This document shows positions 35,131-48,779 of a DNA stretch of 64,000 nt, one piece after another. The notes under the pieces are model-generated. The model was not told the origin of the DNA and ran no database searches. It saw only the letters and a list, made by a program, of their open reading frames with translations. Source of the DNA: Sipunculus nudus (taxonomy: Eukaryota; Annelida; Sipuncula; Golfingiida; Sipunculidae). Made by a program: the position numbers and the translations under genes. Location: NCBI GenBank assembly GCA_026874595.1, contig CM049306.1:94853642-94917641 (forward strand), written 5' to 3'. How positions within the stretch are numbered: the stretch's first letter is position 1; each line of letters opens with the position of its first letter.

Positions 35131-35870
35131 CAGATGATGTATACCAGAGACATCTTACTAAACAGATGACCTATATCAGAGACACATTACTGAACAGACG
35201 ACCTGTACCAGAGACATATTAACTGAACAGATACCCTTGGCTAAAGACATATTGCTGAACAGATGACCTTTACTTAAGACATGAAACTGAACAGATCACC
35301 TGTATGGAGACATGTTGCTGAACAAAAGAACTGTACCAGAGACATGTTACTGAACAGATGACCTGTACATGAGACATTTTACGTAACAGATGACCTGTAC
35401 CAGAGACTTGTTACTGAACAGATGACCTGTACCAGAGACATGTTAGTGAACAGATGACCTGTACCAGAGACATGTTACTGAACAGATGACCTGTACCAGA
35501 GACATGTTAGTGAACAGATGACCTTTACTTAAGACATGTTAGTGAACAGATGACCTGTACCAGAGACATGTTAGTGAACAGATGACCTGTACCAGAGACA
35601 TGTTACTGAACAGATGACCTGTACCAGAGACATGTTACTGAACAGATGACCTGTACCAGAGACATGTTACTGAACAGATGACCTGTACAAGAGACATGTT
35701 AGTGAACAGATGACCTGTACCAGAGACATGTTACTGAACAGATGACCTGTACCAGAGACGTGTTACTGAACAGATGACATATACCAGTGACATGTTACTG
35801 AACAGATGACCTGTACCAGAGACATGTTACTGAACAGATGACATATACCAGCGACATGTTAATCAGACAT
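35131..35870. repeat. Tandem array, 32-bp unit, about 23 copies, starting at an element tail
   Basis: Units such as GAACAGATGACCTGTACC + AGAGACATGTTACT repeat directly with a 32-bp period (for example GTACCAGA at 35461 and 35493). The first copies are most diverged, the middle (35390-35760) is nearly identical. The array starts within a few bases of the A-run that ends element N1. Confidence 0.9.
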
Positions 35871-37385
35871 TTTTTCCATTGCTACAATTGATAAGTTGAT
35901 GAAAGGTATGGTGATGAAAGGCAGTGATAATTTAAAAAAAAACGACTGTGGCCACAGTAAAAAAAAAAACAGGTAAACTGTTGTGTAAGAACTGGTTGGT
36001 TGGTAAAAACTGATACATTAAAAGAAGTTAATACCTTACCAATTCTGAACTTTGACATCTATCATCACTGTGACCAGAATCATCTCATCCTGATCAGTCA
36101 TTCCATGCTGTTCCCTGCTCACTCTGAAATAGGATCAAACATGATAACATGATAATGATGAACAAATCTTTCAATATCACACTCCATATCTATGCAGCCA
36201 GCATTAAATGTTTGTATGTTTTTGCTGCACCTCCCTCTAATAAGTATCCTTCACTGTGGAAGCAATAAACCAAATGGAATATGAAAAACTGTATCCAAAG
36301 TGCTATTATTTTCACTGTATGCTGAATATACCAGGATCTATTTCATGTTAGTTGTCAAGGGAGCCAAAAATATGACTGTATTTATGCCACACAAATGGAT
36401 TTTTAAACTGGCATATGTGTCTAAACAACTACCTTAAAGGGCTACGCTTGTCACATCTGTGCCGGGGATTTCTTCCTAAATGAATCACAGTCCACTGCTG
36501 TTTCAGAAGGAATCAATATAAACCACATTTAACACTAATAATATACCTAACCCTATTTCTGAAACCTTCTACCACTGTGACATTTTGTGAGGATGTCAAC
36601 GAATATTCCCTATTCCCGCTGACATCCCCTGCTGTGTCTTCCTAATGAGCTCAGAGAAAGGTTTCCTGTGAGAAAATTGGTTTTCCTAATAAATCTCCGC
36701 AATGTCTCTTTGTGTTGAGAAACCCTGCGCAGACTTCTTCTCATGCAATACATATACTGGCAGTTCATTATATTTCTGGCTTACTGGTAAAACAACATCA
36801 GAAGCATGATCAGTTCTCATTTAAGCTGCAATAAAAAGGATTTACAGGTGTACTGAAAAGAAAACATGAGTATAAAGAGTTTATAGTCCTGTTTTTAACC
36901 AAACTGCATTTAGTCCAGTTATTAAAACTGGCTGGTGTATATACATACTTTTACCATTCTGTTACGTACAGTGTATACATTCTGTATACTATCCTCACGA
37001 TTATTAACCACAACAGAAATGCATGGATACACACTATGTTTTATGTAGTGGACTTGCTTTATGGACTCAAACTAAGTCCTTCATAATAGAATCAATACAT
37101 CATGCCTTTCCGTCCATGACAGTTAAGAACACCACTCAATGTAAAACACTGGTTTATAGGTCCAGTATGACCACATTTCAAATACTTGGTCACTTTTTAA
37201 ACATTCTCAGCCATTACTAGGCCAAAGTTAATGAAGAATATAACATGATTTTTTTTTATAGAAAAGTGTTTACTGTATCACATGTACTGTTACACTCTGA
37301 ACACAGCGCTTGACCTCCCGGTGTGAGAAATGGCAGGATTCTTCAGGTTTGGCAAGCTGCCAAAGACCCAGTCAGTTTGCACTGG
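35871..37385. other. Non-coding stretch, nothing recognised
   Basis: 36430-36770 is of higher complexity and could be regulatory, but shows no distinct pattern. No exons or element ends were found. Confidence 0.35.
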
Positions 37386-37389
37386 GAAA

Positions 37390-37485
37390 GGTAAAATCTG
37401 ATTGGCTCAGCGTGTAAACAAAGATGACTGCTTTGTTAAGATCTAGTAAAAGAGATCTGATTGGCTCAGCGTGTAAACAAACTTG
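37390..37485. promoter_or_regulatory. Perfect 27-bp direct repeat joining CCAAT and forkhead motifs
   Basis: The same 27 bp occur at 37396-37422 and 37455-37481 (59 bp apart). Each copy has TGATTGG (inverted CCAAT box), then GCTCAGC, then GTGTAAACAAA (forkhead core GTAAACA). A third TGATTGG lies at about 37698. Identical copies in non-repetitive DNA suggest a recent local duplication or a paired binding module. Confidence 0.4.
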
Positions 37486-37489
37486 TGCT

Positions 37490-38940
37490 TGTGCAGCACT
37501 GCAAGAAGGAAATATTCAAACAGTGGGGGATAACTGACATCAGACCTTACCAGCTAGTATAGAAAGGTGAAGATTGCATTGTGTGAATTCAAACAGAGGG
37601 GGGAAAAGTCTGTGCTACCAAGCACTTTCAACAGCAGTGTGAATTGACTCACTGGCACCTCGAAGAACATACAATTGTGCTGGTGATACCTGCAATGTGA
37701 TTGGTTAAATATTACACAGGGGGAATTCCCCAGAGACAGCACACACTCTAGTGGCCAAAACAGACAGGCAACCACAGTTTCTTGCAGCGGTTAGTGTAGT
37801 GAATATGTGAGTGTAACATAACCGCTGCTTTTGGAGCGTAATGTACTGTTTACCTGTCCTTAGGTATGACGTAGAAATTAAAAATAAAGGTATGAAAACT
37901 AGAATGGCTTTATTTGTCCAGTTGCATTAGCAGATATATTTGTCTCCATATATGTCCCATTTATCAGAAGTGAAAATGAGACAAATTTTCCAATGTGATT
38001 TTTATAACCATGCAAAGGTTTTTCCAAATATTAACTTTAAAAATTTGTAAAGCTTAAAATACTGCTTTATTAACACAGGGTTACCACAGCTTCAGCAGAT
38101 TAATTTTCATGACTTTTTGAGAATTTCCCCAAAAAATTATGACTTTTTAATTATTTAAAAAAAAAATACAAATTATGACTTTTTAGGGGGTGTGGGAACC
38201 CTGTAATGATTACCTGATATATTGTATCACTGATGCAAGACTCCAGATTCCCTACAGTCACGCTTTTGCCTGTGTAAAGATGGCAGAGAATAATCAACAC
38301 TTTTTTTTTTCTAGTGCTTTCATCAATTGTTAAAAATGAAGCCCTACAAGATACAACAATCTATTAACAGCTGGAACAACCTGTTCACAAAGATATGATA
38401 ATCTCTTAATGATTACAGCACATGTTCACTAAAGATATAATACATGCAACTCTTCTTTATCAAGGAGCTGAAGCACCCCATAAATAAAAGATTTGCTAAT
38501 CTATGTTTTACTTTGTAGCATTAAATAAAGCAGGGCAGAAATTTGTATCTCCTTCACTTTAACTGCTGTTTCTAAAGCATGATAGCCATTGTTTCACCAC
38601 CAAGGCTGGCACAGAGCAAACCATGTAATCAGACCTATGAGGGCATGGTATCACATTTTGCATCCAACTCCAAGTTTTAAACCCATGACACCCCACTATG
38701 GTTGGTCTGATTCTTGGCCCTGTGCAAATCCTATTTTTGTTGAGACCAAAAAAACTTGCTAAACAAAGCAGAAGTTGAAGCAAAATAGGTTAGATCTGGG
38801 ACAACTGCAGTGTATATCAGCTGTGTAAGGAGTGTGGATAGTCCGTCCCAAAACCATTGTCTGCATGTTTTTTCATGATAATTATTTTAAGAATATTATT
38901 AAAGATGTCCTTTGGCCTGAAGTAGATCAGATATTCTGCC
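37490..38940. other. Non-coding stretch, nothing recognised
   Basis: Minus-strand open frames at 37554-37775 and 38559-38783 are present, but no motif or splice site supports them. Confidence 0.35.
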
Positions 38941-38949
38941 GATTTTGTG

Positions 38950-39190
38950 TAAAGTAGTTATGTATCATTTAAAACGTATTTACTTTGTGACTCTGATGCG
39001 TTATTTATGCTGAAATACCATGGATGGCTTCTTCCCGGCACTGCTGGACATTACATTCCTCCATGGTACACTTTCTATCATGTCTATGGCCACGTTTGGT
39101 GTTTGTTAGACAACAGTGACATCTACAATGATCGGTCACGCGTCACCTTCAATTGACTGACGTCATAAGTTTGACTGGCTTGTTTATTAT
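38950..39190. promoter_or_regulatory. Candidate regulatory segment with full CRE
   Basis: It holds the perfect cAMP-response element TGACGTCA (39158-39165), with GGTCACGCGTCACC just upstream and TTGTTTATTATC downstream. Complexity is above that of its surroundings. No transcription start or exon can be tied to it. Confidence 0.3.
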
Positions 39191-39194
39191 CAGT

Positions 39195-41940
39195 TATCAG
39201 GCAAGGAATAAGTAGTAAACTCTGTAACTTGTTTTGTCATGTTTTGGATTATAAATTGTCTCATACAAAATTCAAAGCAAGGTAAGGCATCACTTTTTAC
39301 GCAGGTAGTTGGCAAAATAGCTCCTGCAACCTTTGGACAAGAAAAGTTTACAATACTTTGTTTGTATGAAAAATAATCCCAGAAAAACATGAGGGCACAG
39401 GTACTGGGACGGACTATACAGGCTTTCACATTATACTTTTTGTTTGACTCATTTGTCTGTTATGACATTAATTAAAGAACACAGAACCATAAGCCATTGA
39501 CAATGGTATTCTTACATTGGTCTGTCACAATATTAGAATAACAGCTGACAGGTACATTATATTGTGACCAGACCACTTACACAGAGGGAAATTAACCATA
39601 TAGGACATGTTTACATGATTCCTATGAAAACGTAATTCTGGATCTGTAAAAAATAAATTGGCCAAGGGGGGCTGGAACCAACAAAATTTTGCTAGACCTA
39701 CCTAAAAACTGTTGGTGAATCCTTAGTGCAACTTCACTCGATTCAAGGCTTGCATTTAAAAGAAGGAGAAATCTAGTGATCCAACACAAATTTCAAGCCC
39801 TGGTTCACTGTACACACATCTCAGCAATACCAGTTAGTCAAAGCTACAGGAATCTATTACTTCAAAAACACACTGTTCTCTTGAAGTGACAAAAACACGT
39901 TTTTTGTTATAAACAACAGCCTATGAAAATGATAAGTTATCATCCTGATATCACCAACCCTGTCAGTGCTGGCCAAATTTTACCACCATCCCCCTGGTGC
40001 AGTCAGATCTATTGTGAATTTAAGCTTTCATGGCATATCCATGACAACTGCCATTCATAAATTGTACAAACTGATAAATTAGGTAACATCAGTGCTATGA
40101 CAAGATGCATTAGAACACAATTAGAGAAGGCACACACAAGCTGTTGGTCACAATGGGTTTTATTTGCAAATCTGGGTTGTTGTCATAAGTTTTGTTTTAA
40201 TAACTTGTCTCAATACTTATTAATCAAACTCATGCAGCACATACTATTTTTTTTTTTAAATTGTGTTTAAGGTATAAATATTTCAACTTAATCATCGAAA
40301 TAAATTAAGAATATTTTATATGTTATTTTAATATAGGTGCCTAAATGAACAAATGCAAACCTAAAACACTCAATCTAAAATACTCAATTTTTAAGATGAG
40401 TGACATTTTACTAGATTTCTTTCACAATCTGAATCAAAACTTGGTGAGTCACAGTTATCCAAGCATCAATATAACTGGCAAAAGGAGTCTTTAATTTAAA
40501 TTTTTTATTGGAAATCAATTTAAATAAGTTTTTTTTTAATTTTGAACATGTAAATTCCATATATTATTTATTGATCACTGCCTCATTAGAAAAATTTTTA
40601 AAAAATCAACTATGTGTACACCATTTAGGCAAAAGCTTAATTATTTTAAATTATTTTTACATGCTGTTAATTATTATTAATTTATCATTGAGCTGTAGAA
40701 GCAGAACCAGTAAAGAAATACTCTATTTCCCTATTCATACATGACTGACAATTAGTCTGCACGACTCAAGGATTATATTATGTTACAGGCCAACAATAAC
40801 CTTGGGTAGACCTGGTCCTTCCATTAGTGGGGTGGTGTGAATTCCAAGAACACTCGGAGGTAGACGGAGTTACGTGTCTTGTCTAATGGTAGCCAGAGGG
40901 GTAAGGAGGGTCACTCAGCACCAGTAAGCGGTCAAACAGCCTCCACCTGAGAGGACCCCACAACCAGCCTCCATCTGAATGTGACTGACAGGCAGTCAGG
41001 AGCTACTTAATCAAGCTGTTACTACTGGAACTCGTGGTATCCCACTCTCTTCATATCAATGAAACCAAACATTCTACAACTCTAAAGATTGCAAGCCCCC
41101 TATCCCCAAAATTCCTAGCCAATTTTCTAGCCAGTCAGATAATATTGTTAGAACTGGTAGATGTTAGCATGCTGCGAGTCTGCTTTTGTAATAATCTGGC
41201 CAAAAAAGTCGCAAAACTCTCTGACATTGTCAAGGATTTCTGTCCTATTGTTATCTGGGAAAAAATTGGGGGATATGCTGAACCAGGAAGTGTGCCTGTG
41301 TGCACATACTTGCCAACGAGATTTCAAAGCTGACTGCAGATTTGTCCAGCTGATAAAATAATATTGGCCTAGATAAAAAAAAATAAGTGGATGAAAGGAC
41401 ACCTTTCTGTTTACAAAAAACAGTTCCTTAAAATTTCAGGTTTTTATTTTTTAGGATTCTAGGGCATAAATACATTTTTCTGGAGGTTTTTCTTTTCACA
41501 GCCTCCTTTTTACATTGAGTCACCCTTCAGTCATCTGATCCTCCAACATTTTTCTCTCACTTTTTTATTTACCATTTTTATATTTGAAATCTATGTTGAC
41601 AGGTTTAATCCTCTTGGTCTGGCACAGTCAGCCACTGAAGGTTAAGGACTTTATAAGGATTATTTTAAAACTAAATTCAAGCAATTTCAAAGCTCTAAAA
41701 ACACCAAATACCTCAAGATTTTAAGATTCTGGTTTGATTTCAAATTATTAGATTATTCAAGTTAATTGAATAATTAGTTCATGGGAAATACAGCACACTG
41801 ACTATAAATATAATACCATATGGAATGTTTAGTTTTTTTGCGAGACAGTGGTTTTATATATGGAAAGTGGATCAAATTGTTTTAGAAACAACCACTGTTT
41901 GTTTTTTATATGTTTGCCGGCAATAAAAAAAGTTAACTAA
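39195..41940. other. Non-coding stretch, nothing recognised
   Basis: Mostly AT-rich; 40790-41330 is of higher complexity, with an open frame at 41034-41333 (plus) and a shadow on the other strand. It matches no family I know and lacks splice context. Confidence 0.35.
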
Positions 41941-41943
41941 TTA

Positions 41944-44900
41944 AACAAGGGACCTATGGGTCACGACGCTCAGCTGTTATATATGATAAAAAAATATTAT
42001 TTAGAAATGAGGCACATGCTGGTTTTGTGTGGTAATAAATATAAGCTGTATTATGAGTTGTTGTTGTTTAGCTGTAGTACCTTTGGAGACGGAAGAGGAT
42101 TGATTTCATTTATTTTATTAACAAATGGAGTACTACTGTCACACAGATTTTGACTTGGCCATATAACTTATAAGCAGAACATATAATATAAGAGTTTAAC
42201 TATTTATTAAAAAAATTTCAAATATTGTCCCAAATATAATTTTTATTAAAAATAATAAGAGAATCACATGATTTTTTAAAATGAAATATAACTGATATGA
42301 TTATTAAAATAATATTAAAGAATATATTCATGAATGCATTCATGAATACATTTTGAAAGTATTTGCACGAATATTCATATACTTTAATTTTTTCCTGAAT
42401 TCCCATTCTTTATGCAAGAAATTTTATAATGGAGTACATAATCATATTCGTATTTAAATACAATTACAAAGTTGATGTTGAGAATCCAGAATATACAAAA
42501 TTCACACATTTAAATAATGATCATAAGTACCTGGTTTTATGGCTTTTATTTATATTAAAAAATAACTGTAAAAAATTCATTTTGGACTAATTTCACATCA
42601 ATGTACACACTAGACACAGTAGGAATCTAGATTAATATTATCAACTGCATCTTTGTCTATCATTAATTTCCTTCATATAATCCCTAATGATTAGTAATGA
42701 ATAATATGATTTACTTCTTTATCATTAAAATTGAACTGAAAAATGCCATAGGTGACTGCATGGTGTTATTTGGAATATGTGACATTCTACCCATCGATAC
42801 AAGATTCTTATATCAGTAACTGCAAGTTAATTTCCTGTTATTATAAACTAACAAGTTACATGGTGCTTGAAAACTTGATTAAAATCTACAGTTTTTGATC
42901 AACTGGTTTCAAATTTTTGGTATTAACAGATGAAATGCTAACAAAAACATGCTGTGAAAATTAAATCCACAGTACTTACAGGAAAAAAATGTGCCATGGT
43001 CAAAGTTGGGCAAAATTTAAGGTACCAATTTTTTATTTTTATTAATATTTTTAAAAATTTTAAAGATTTTCATCTAATTTTGGGTATACAATTTAATTTT
43101 GATTAATTAAAGTTATATTACTGGAAAAAAGGTCTATAGCTTTAACGTTTTTTGTGTTTAGTGATCAAATATCTTTCCTGATTTTTTACAAAATGCATTA
43201 TGTTTGGGCCCATCACTTTTTTAAATTAAATAATACAGACATAATTTCTGGCATGTACATAGGAACTATATAGAGGAATATTTATGGTAAATATGAGCAA
43301 AAACAGATAAGTGGTTTTGATATTAGGCAGTCCTGAAGTGTGAAAATAGGTTTCAAATAAAAAATTGAGGTTTTTCCTTAATTTCTCAAAGGAACAAGGT
43401 TGCAAAGACCCAGTTTTCGGCTTGGTAGGAGATCTTGGGGACATCTAACATTATGCCGAATTTTGGATTCCTAGGTCTGGACTAATACCTTTATTTCACA
43501 TTCAAGGGAATAATACATTTAAGTTTATATATTATTTAAGCATATCCACTTTTTTCCATTAAAATAGTTTTTATCTGATTAATTTTTTTTATTTACAAGT
43601 TTTATACATTTGTATTAAAAAAACATTGAAAATATAAGTTAAAATATTAGAATTCTTAGTTGCAATCATTATACATCCAGAGTGTAGCTCGTATTGGGTC
43701 ATATTATGCATACACATATATTTTTATTATTTTTAAATCACAAATTTTTAAACTGAATTTAAAAGAAAATAATTCCACAACATGGCATCTGCAAGATTAT
43801 TCCTTGAATCACTATTAAAAGTTTTGCACATTGGAGTTTTCAGTACATGCTTAATCTTATTTACCAAAATAAAATATGATTCTGTAAATTTGGTAAAATA
43901 AAAACATCTTTTCAAATAAAGTATACACACTGTTGGTTGAATGAGGGACAAACAATATCATTATGCTAATTACAATCTAAGCTTTAATTTATTCCTGGAA
44001 TTAATAGTCAATTTCACACCTGGTGAAGTTTTTACTCTTCTCAAGGAAGGAATTACTTATCTGATGAACATCCACACTTTCATAGCAATACACCACTTTG
44101 TGGACACAATTAAATGTGCACTTTAATCATTGTAACCCTGGTGGTAAATACAAAATCTAAAATGTAGCATAGCCAAGAATAAAATGAAATACAGGAAATT
44201 ATAACATTCATCTAGTTAATGCATCATCTAGGGGGGGGGGGGGGGGTGTGTGCAGGGCAGAGGGGAAGCCTGCTAGTAGTGGCCCAGCTGAGCCAAGACA
44301 AGCTGCCTGGGGTGGGTTACATAATGCAAGTGAAGGCTTTACTACTAGGTGGGCTAGATGTAAACAACACTTGACATGGTGTATGAAAACTTGAATAAAA
44401 GGTACTCTTTTCAATCAATTCCTTTGAAATTTCAGATTTTAAAAGATTAAATCCTTATGTATATATGCTGTGAAAATTAAATCAACAGTGCTTACAGAAA
44501 AAAAACATGCCATTGCCAAAGTTGGACAAAATTTAGGGTATTGATTTTTTATTTAAGCTAATAACTTGAAAAATTTGCAAAATTCAGATCTAATTTTGGG
44601 TAAACAATCGAATCTTGATTAAATAAAGTTATATTCCTGACAAAAAGTCTCCAGCTTCAGCAATTCTCATCTTAGGTGAGTAAATATATTTCTTGATTTT
44701 TAAAAAAGTGCATTATGTTTGGGCCCATAACTTAAAAAAAATACACAATACTGACATCATTTCTGGCATGTGCATAGCGAATGTATAGAAAAATATGTAT
44801 ATTATATATGATCAAAGTCAGATCAGTGGTTTTGATATTAGGCAGTCTTAAAGTGTAACAATGGGTTTTTAATGGAAAAATGAAGTTTTTCATTGATATC

Positions 44901-45750
44901 TCGAAGGAATTAAGTCCTAGTGACCAAATTCTTGGCATGTAGGGGATTTTGGAGAAATCTAACTGTATGCCAAATTTAAGGAACTTAGAGCTGAAGCTGA
45001 GCTCTAGCAAACTGCATAACACTAGCAATATGTGACATGGTGCTTGAAAACTTGATTAAAATCTACAGTTTTTGATCAACTGGTTTCAAATTTTTGGTGT
45101 TAACAGTTGAAATGCTAACAAAAACATGCTTTGAAAATTAAATCCACAGCAGTTACAGCAAAAAAAACGTGCCATGGTCAAAGTTGGGCAAAATTTAAGG
45201 TACCAAATTTTTATTTTTGCTAATATTTTAAAAAATTTAAAAGATTTTGATCTAATTTTGGGTATACAATTTAATTTTGATTAATAAAAGTAATATCACT
45301 GGAAAAAAAGTGCTTAGCTTTAACAAGTTTTGTGTTAAGTGATAAAATTTCTTTCCTGATTATTTACAAAATGCATTATGTTTGGGCCCATAACTTTTTT
45401 AAATTATATAATACAGACCTAATTTCTGGCATGTACATAGGAATTATATAGAGGATTATTTATAGGAAATATGAGGAAAAACAGATGAGTGGTTTTGATA
45501 TTAGGCAGTCCTGAAGTGTGAAAATAGGTTTTTAATAAAAAATTGAGGTTTTTCCTTAATTTCTCAAAGGAATGAAGTCGCAAAGACCCATATTTCGGCT
45601 TGGTAGGAGATCTTGGGGACATCTAACAGTATGCTGAATTTTGGATTCCTAGGTCTTACGGTTTCAAAACGTGCCACATCTACGGACGGACGGACGACGG
45701 AAAATGGACCACGACTATAGCTCAGATGACTTATAGTCAGCTGAGCTAAA
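41944..45750 (+). mobile_element. Family A element N2 with three or more core units
   Basis: The head ACAAGGGACCTATGGGTCAC (41945-41964) and arm CTCAGCTG (41969-41976) are followed by AT-rich DNA, then core units at about 42840-43480, 44225-45000 and 45015-45660. The tail is GACGGACGGACGACGG and hairpin TAGCTCAGATGACT, loop TAT, AGTCAGCTGAGCTA (45718-45748). The middle unit keeps the G-run (44230-44246). Copies differ in divergence, suggesting repeated rounds of duplication or nested insertion. That head and tail belong to one insertion is inferred from order and orientation. Confidence 0.6.
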
Positions 45751-45754
45751 AATT

Positions 45755-48700
45755 TATTATTATTAAATAAAAGGTTCATGGACATGAAATATTACAAGTA
45801 TGGCCATCTTACAGAATCATCATGCTCAACCTTAAGCATTACCTTAATATTCTTATCAATAATGGATGTATCAGCACGTGTTGTTTTAGCTGACCATCCA
45901 GTGGGGGTGGTTAGTCAAAACAGCCAAAACAAACGATGTTCCAGCTGCATTCCTCTACATCAACGTCTGCTGAGTGCTCTACTGCAGCAGTGCTGCCTCC
46001 CCAGGTGTCCAGGTCTACCAGCACTGGTACAGCATGGCCTCTGGCTATCCTGGGGCTTACCCTCCCACATATGTGTGTGCTCAAGCAATAAACCGCACAC
46101 ATAATTGTTTACACAAGGCTTTGTTACCCTAGAAATGGCCAGAAACCCTGAGGTTAGTACATGAGAAATTGGGGTATGTTACCAATTCCAAAAATAAAAA
46201 CAAATCAAGGTTAAATAACCATTTCCATGCAATTTGGCATTTGTTGATGCTATGTGTCAGTTGGTAATCAAATTAATTTTAATTGCTAATGAACTTTTAC
46301 TATGGCCCTTTTTCTTGGATGTTATTATCCACTGTAACTATATAGGCCTACTAGGTAATCAAATCAGTTTTAGGAAGAAAAAACTGCTAATGAAAATAAG
46401 ACAAATGGCTTTCTCTGCAGAATATTTTTTCCTATTGTAACATTGTTAGATTCAGTAAGAAGGAAACTTTGATAAAAATGTGACCATGACTTAAATTTTC
46501 ACCAATAGATACGAAAAGCACTGAAGTCCGAGGACACAACAGCTGAAACAAACCCTGTTCTTTTCCAATATCATTAAAAGATACAATAATTTATTGATGA
46601 AATATTCAATATAATTCAATAATACCTGTATCTATGCCTTGCTATCTGACACCACTGGTGTCAAAAAGTGACAAACATTTTTTTTTCTATGGTATGTTTT
46701 AGAGATCAATATGAACAATAAATAAGAATAGTGTTTAAGATAAATATTTGAACAGCTCACATTTAAAAAGGGTACTGGCTGGGAATATTTTCAATATAAG
46801 GTTTTAAACAGAGGTTGGATTTGGCCTTGTCTGAGGAGCTTTTGGTCAGACCAGATGTCATCCATTTAGGGTTTATCCCACCCCTATGTCCAGTACACAG
46901 GTGTTTAAGTGTCTAGACATACACATGATAAATACATGACAGTCAGACATATGATATCAGAAACAGGAAATTAAAAGGAATACCACAATACCTGACAAGT
47001 CTGATTTGGCTGTGATTCAACTCCATTAGCAATTCAGTTGGCTTCATCTAAACTCTTAACTCTTCAAAATCAATAATTTAATCTGTTTGTTAATCTCTTT
47101 TACATATTGATGGATGTCATTAAATCCTTTAGCACTTTTCTAGTTCTACACATTAAGTGTTCATCAGTGTAATAAGAACTATTTATTTATCCTCCTGGAA
47201 GAATTTTCTAAACTGCTTAAACAGCAAAATATTGCCTCTCAAAATACCCTGGCAAAAATCTTAATACAAAAAAACTTATGTGAAACAATTTTGGTAATTT
47301 CTTGCAATTAATGTAATTTTGTGCTCTAATAAAAAAAATCACATTAACTGTTACAGTATGTACCAAATCTTCTTTAAAATATTAAACTTCAACATTAAAA
47401 ATAGTTGGCATGGGCTACCATGCTGCACAGATCACTAAATATACTTAAGCAAATTTCAATTCCTGGAGGGAATATTAAAGCAGGCCTCCTTTAATTGTAA
47501 GCCCTCTGCAGAACTATCCATGCTCCAAACCAGAATCTATCTGGGGAAAATATTTATGTTCCTACAAAATCCTATTTAATGTTTGTGGTAAAACACAAAA
47601 AAGAATAATAAAATGAACCCTTACATATCATTATCTATTTGTTATTGTTATGATATCCTGATAAAGTCTGATTGCCCATAAAATATGTTTTAACAGTAAT
47701 ATTTAACTTGCATCAATTATAATCAGCACAAGTATATTTTTTCCTTAACAAATTTTCCTGCACTTCTGCTGCATATTAAAGAGATATACTATTGTGACAG
47801 GTCTTAGTCTTGAACATGCCATCCAACCCGGTACCCTCAATCCGTCTTCTTTGTCAGCTGATTCTACTGACATCTGTTGGACATGGTAGGTACTAACAGT
47901 AATGGTCCCATCCTCTGAGAAACCTTACTCCGTAGTAGTAGTAATCAGGTGGACAATAAATACTAAATGGGGTTTGTAAAATTTACAATCAAGTTTGTGC
48001 ATTCTATTAACTATTAGGACCAGCTGAGTGAAGCACAATTTAAACTCATACATGCATTTTTTTAATAGACACTGTGTAAGGTTTTATTATTTCCTCAGAA
48101 CAGATGTCATATATTACAGTCTGTTTACGGATGTCCACTGAAACATGGCAATTTTTTTTACAGTTATGAATATTATCATGCTGCTTGGCATCAAACTGAA
48201 TGAGAGATTATGGGCTTTATAGAAACTAAATGACAAGAACCAACTTTTACTTTTTTTACATGTTTAGAATATTTGTGACACCTAACAATGAATCAGCATT
48301 TAAAAACAAATCTTTGTGCATATGGTTAATGGGAACAAGATGTTGTGGAAATAAACTGTTTTCACATATTTTGATTTTATTCAATTTTTTAATTCCTTTA
48401 ATGGCATGGTTTTGGTTTCAGTTCAGTTAATTGGGTCTACACCTCATTCATTTATTACTGTTTGGAACTGATCATCTATTTTCTGCAAAAATACTGACAA
48501 GTTCATTAGGAAACCCTTTGGTGGATACTCAACGAATCTTTCCCCTTTATCTGAATCTATTAATTGAAAATCAACAATTAAGATGTTCCTTGGCCCATAT
48601 CTTTCACTTTCATGGAATCTGATTCAAAGTCATTTGGGTATTACAATTTGGCTACTTAAAAACAGCAAACAAAACAAACAGGAGTAAAACATAATTCCTA

Positions 48701-48775
48701 GGCAAAAATAAATCACTGGTTCTACAAATAAAGGAGTAAACTCTCAGCTCTGCTCATGTAGCACATGTTCAATCA
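45755..48775. other. Non-coding stretch, nothing recognised
   Basis: 45930-46110 is GC-richer and open on both strands (45778-46104 plus, 45911-46102 minus) but shows no splice sites or known domain. The rest is AT-rich without repeats I can define. Confidence 0.35.
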
Positions 48776-48779
48776 ATAA

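Noticed and set aside
41034-41333. 99-codon plus-strand ORF with an 84-codon shadow
   Set aside because: Both strands are open, and no motif, splice site or start context favours either.
23377-45622. A similar ~65-codon minus-strand ORF in several family A cores (23377-23568, 34777-34980, 43226-43444, 45419-45622)
   Set aside because: The copies share it by descent; the 62-kb copy has a stop in it, and nothing suggests selection on the protein.
45778-46104. ORFs on both strands in a GC-richer patch
   Set aside because: No splice sites or domain; the patch is short and both strands are equally open.
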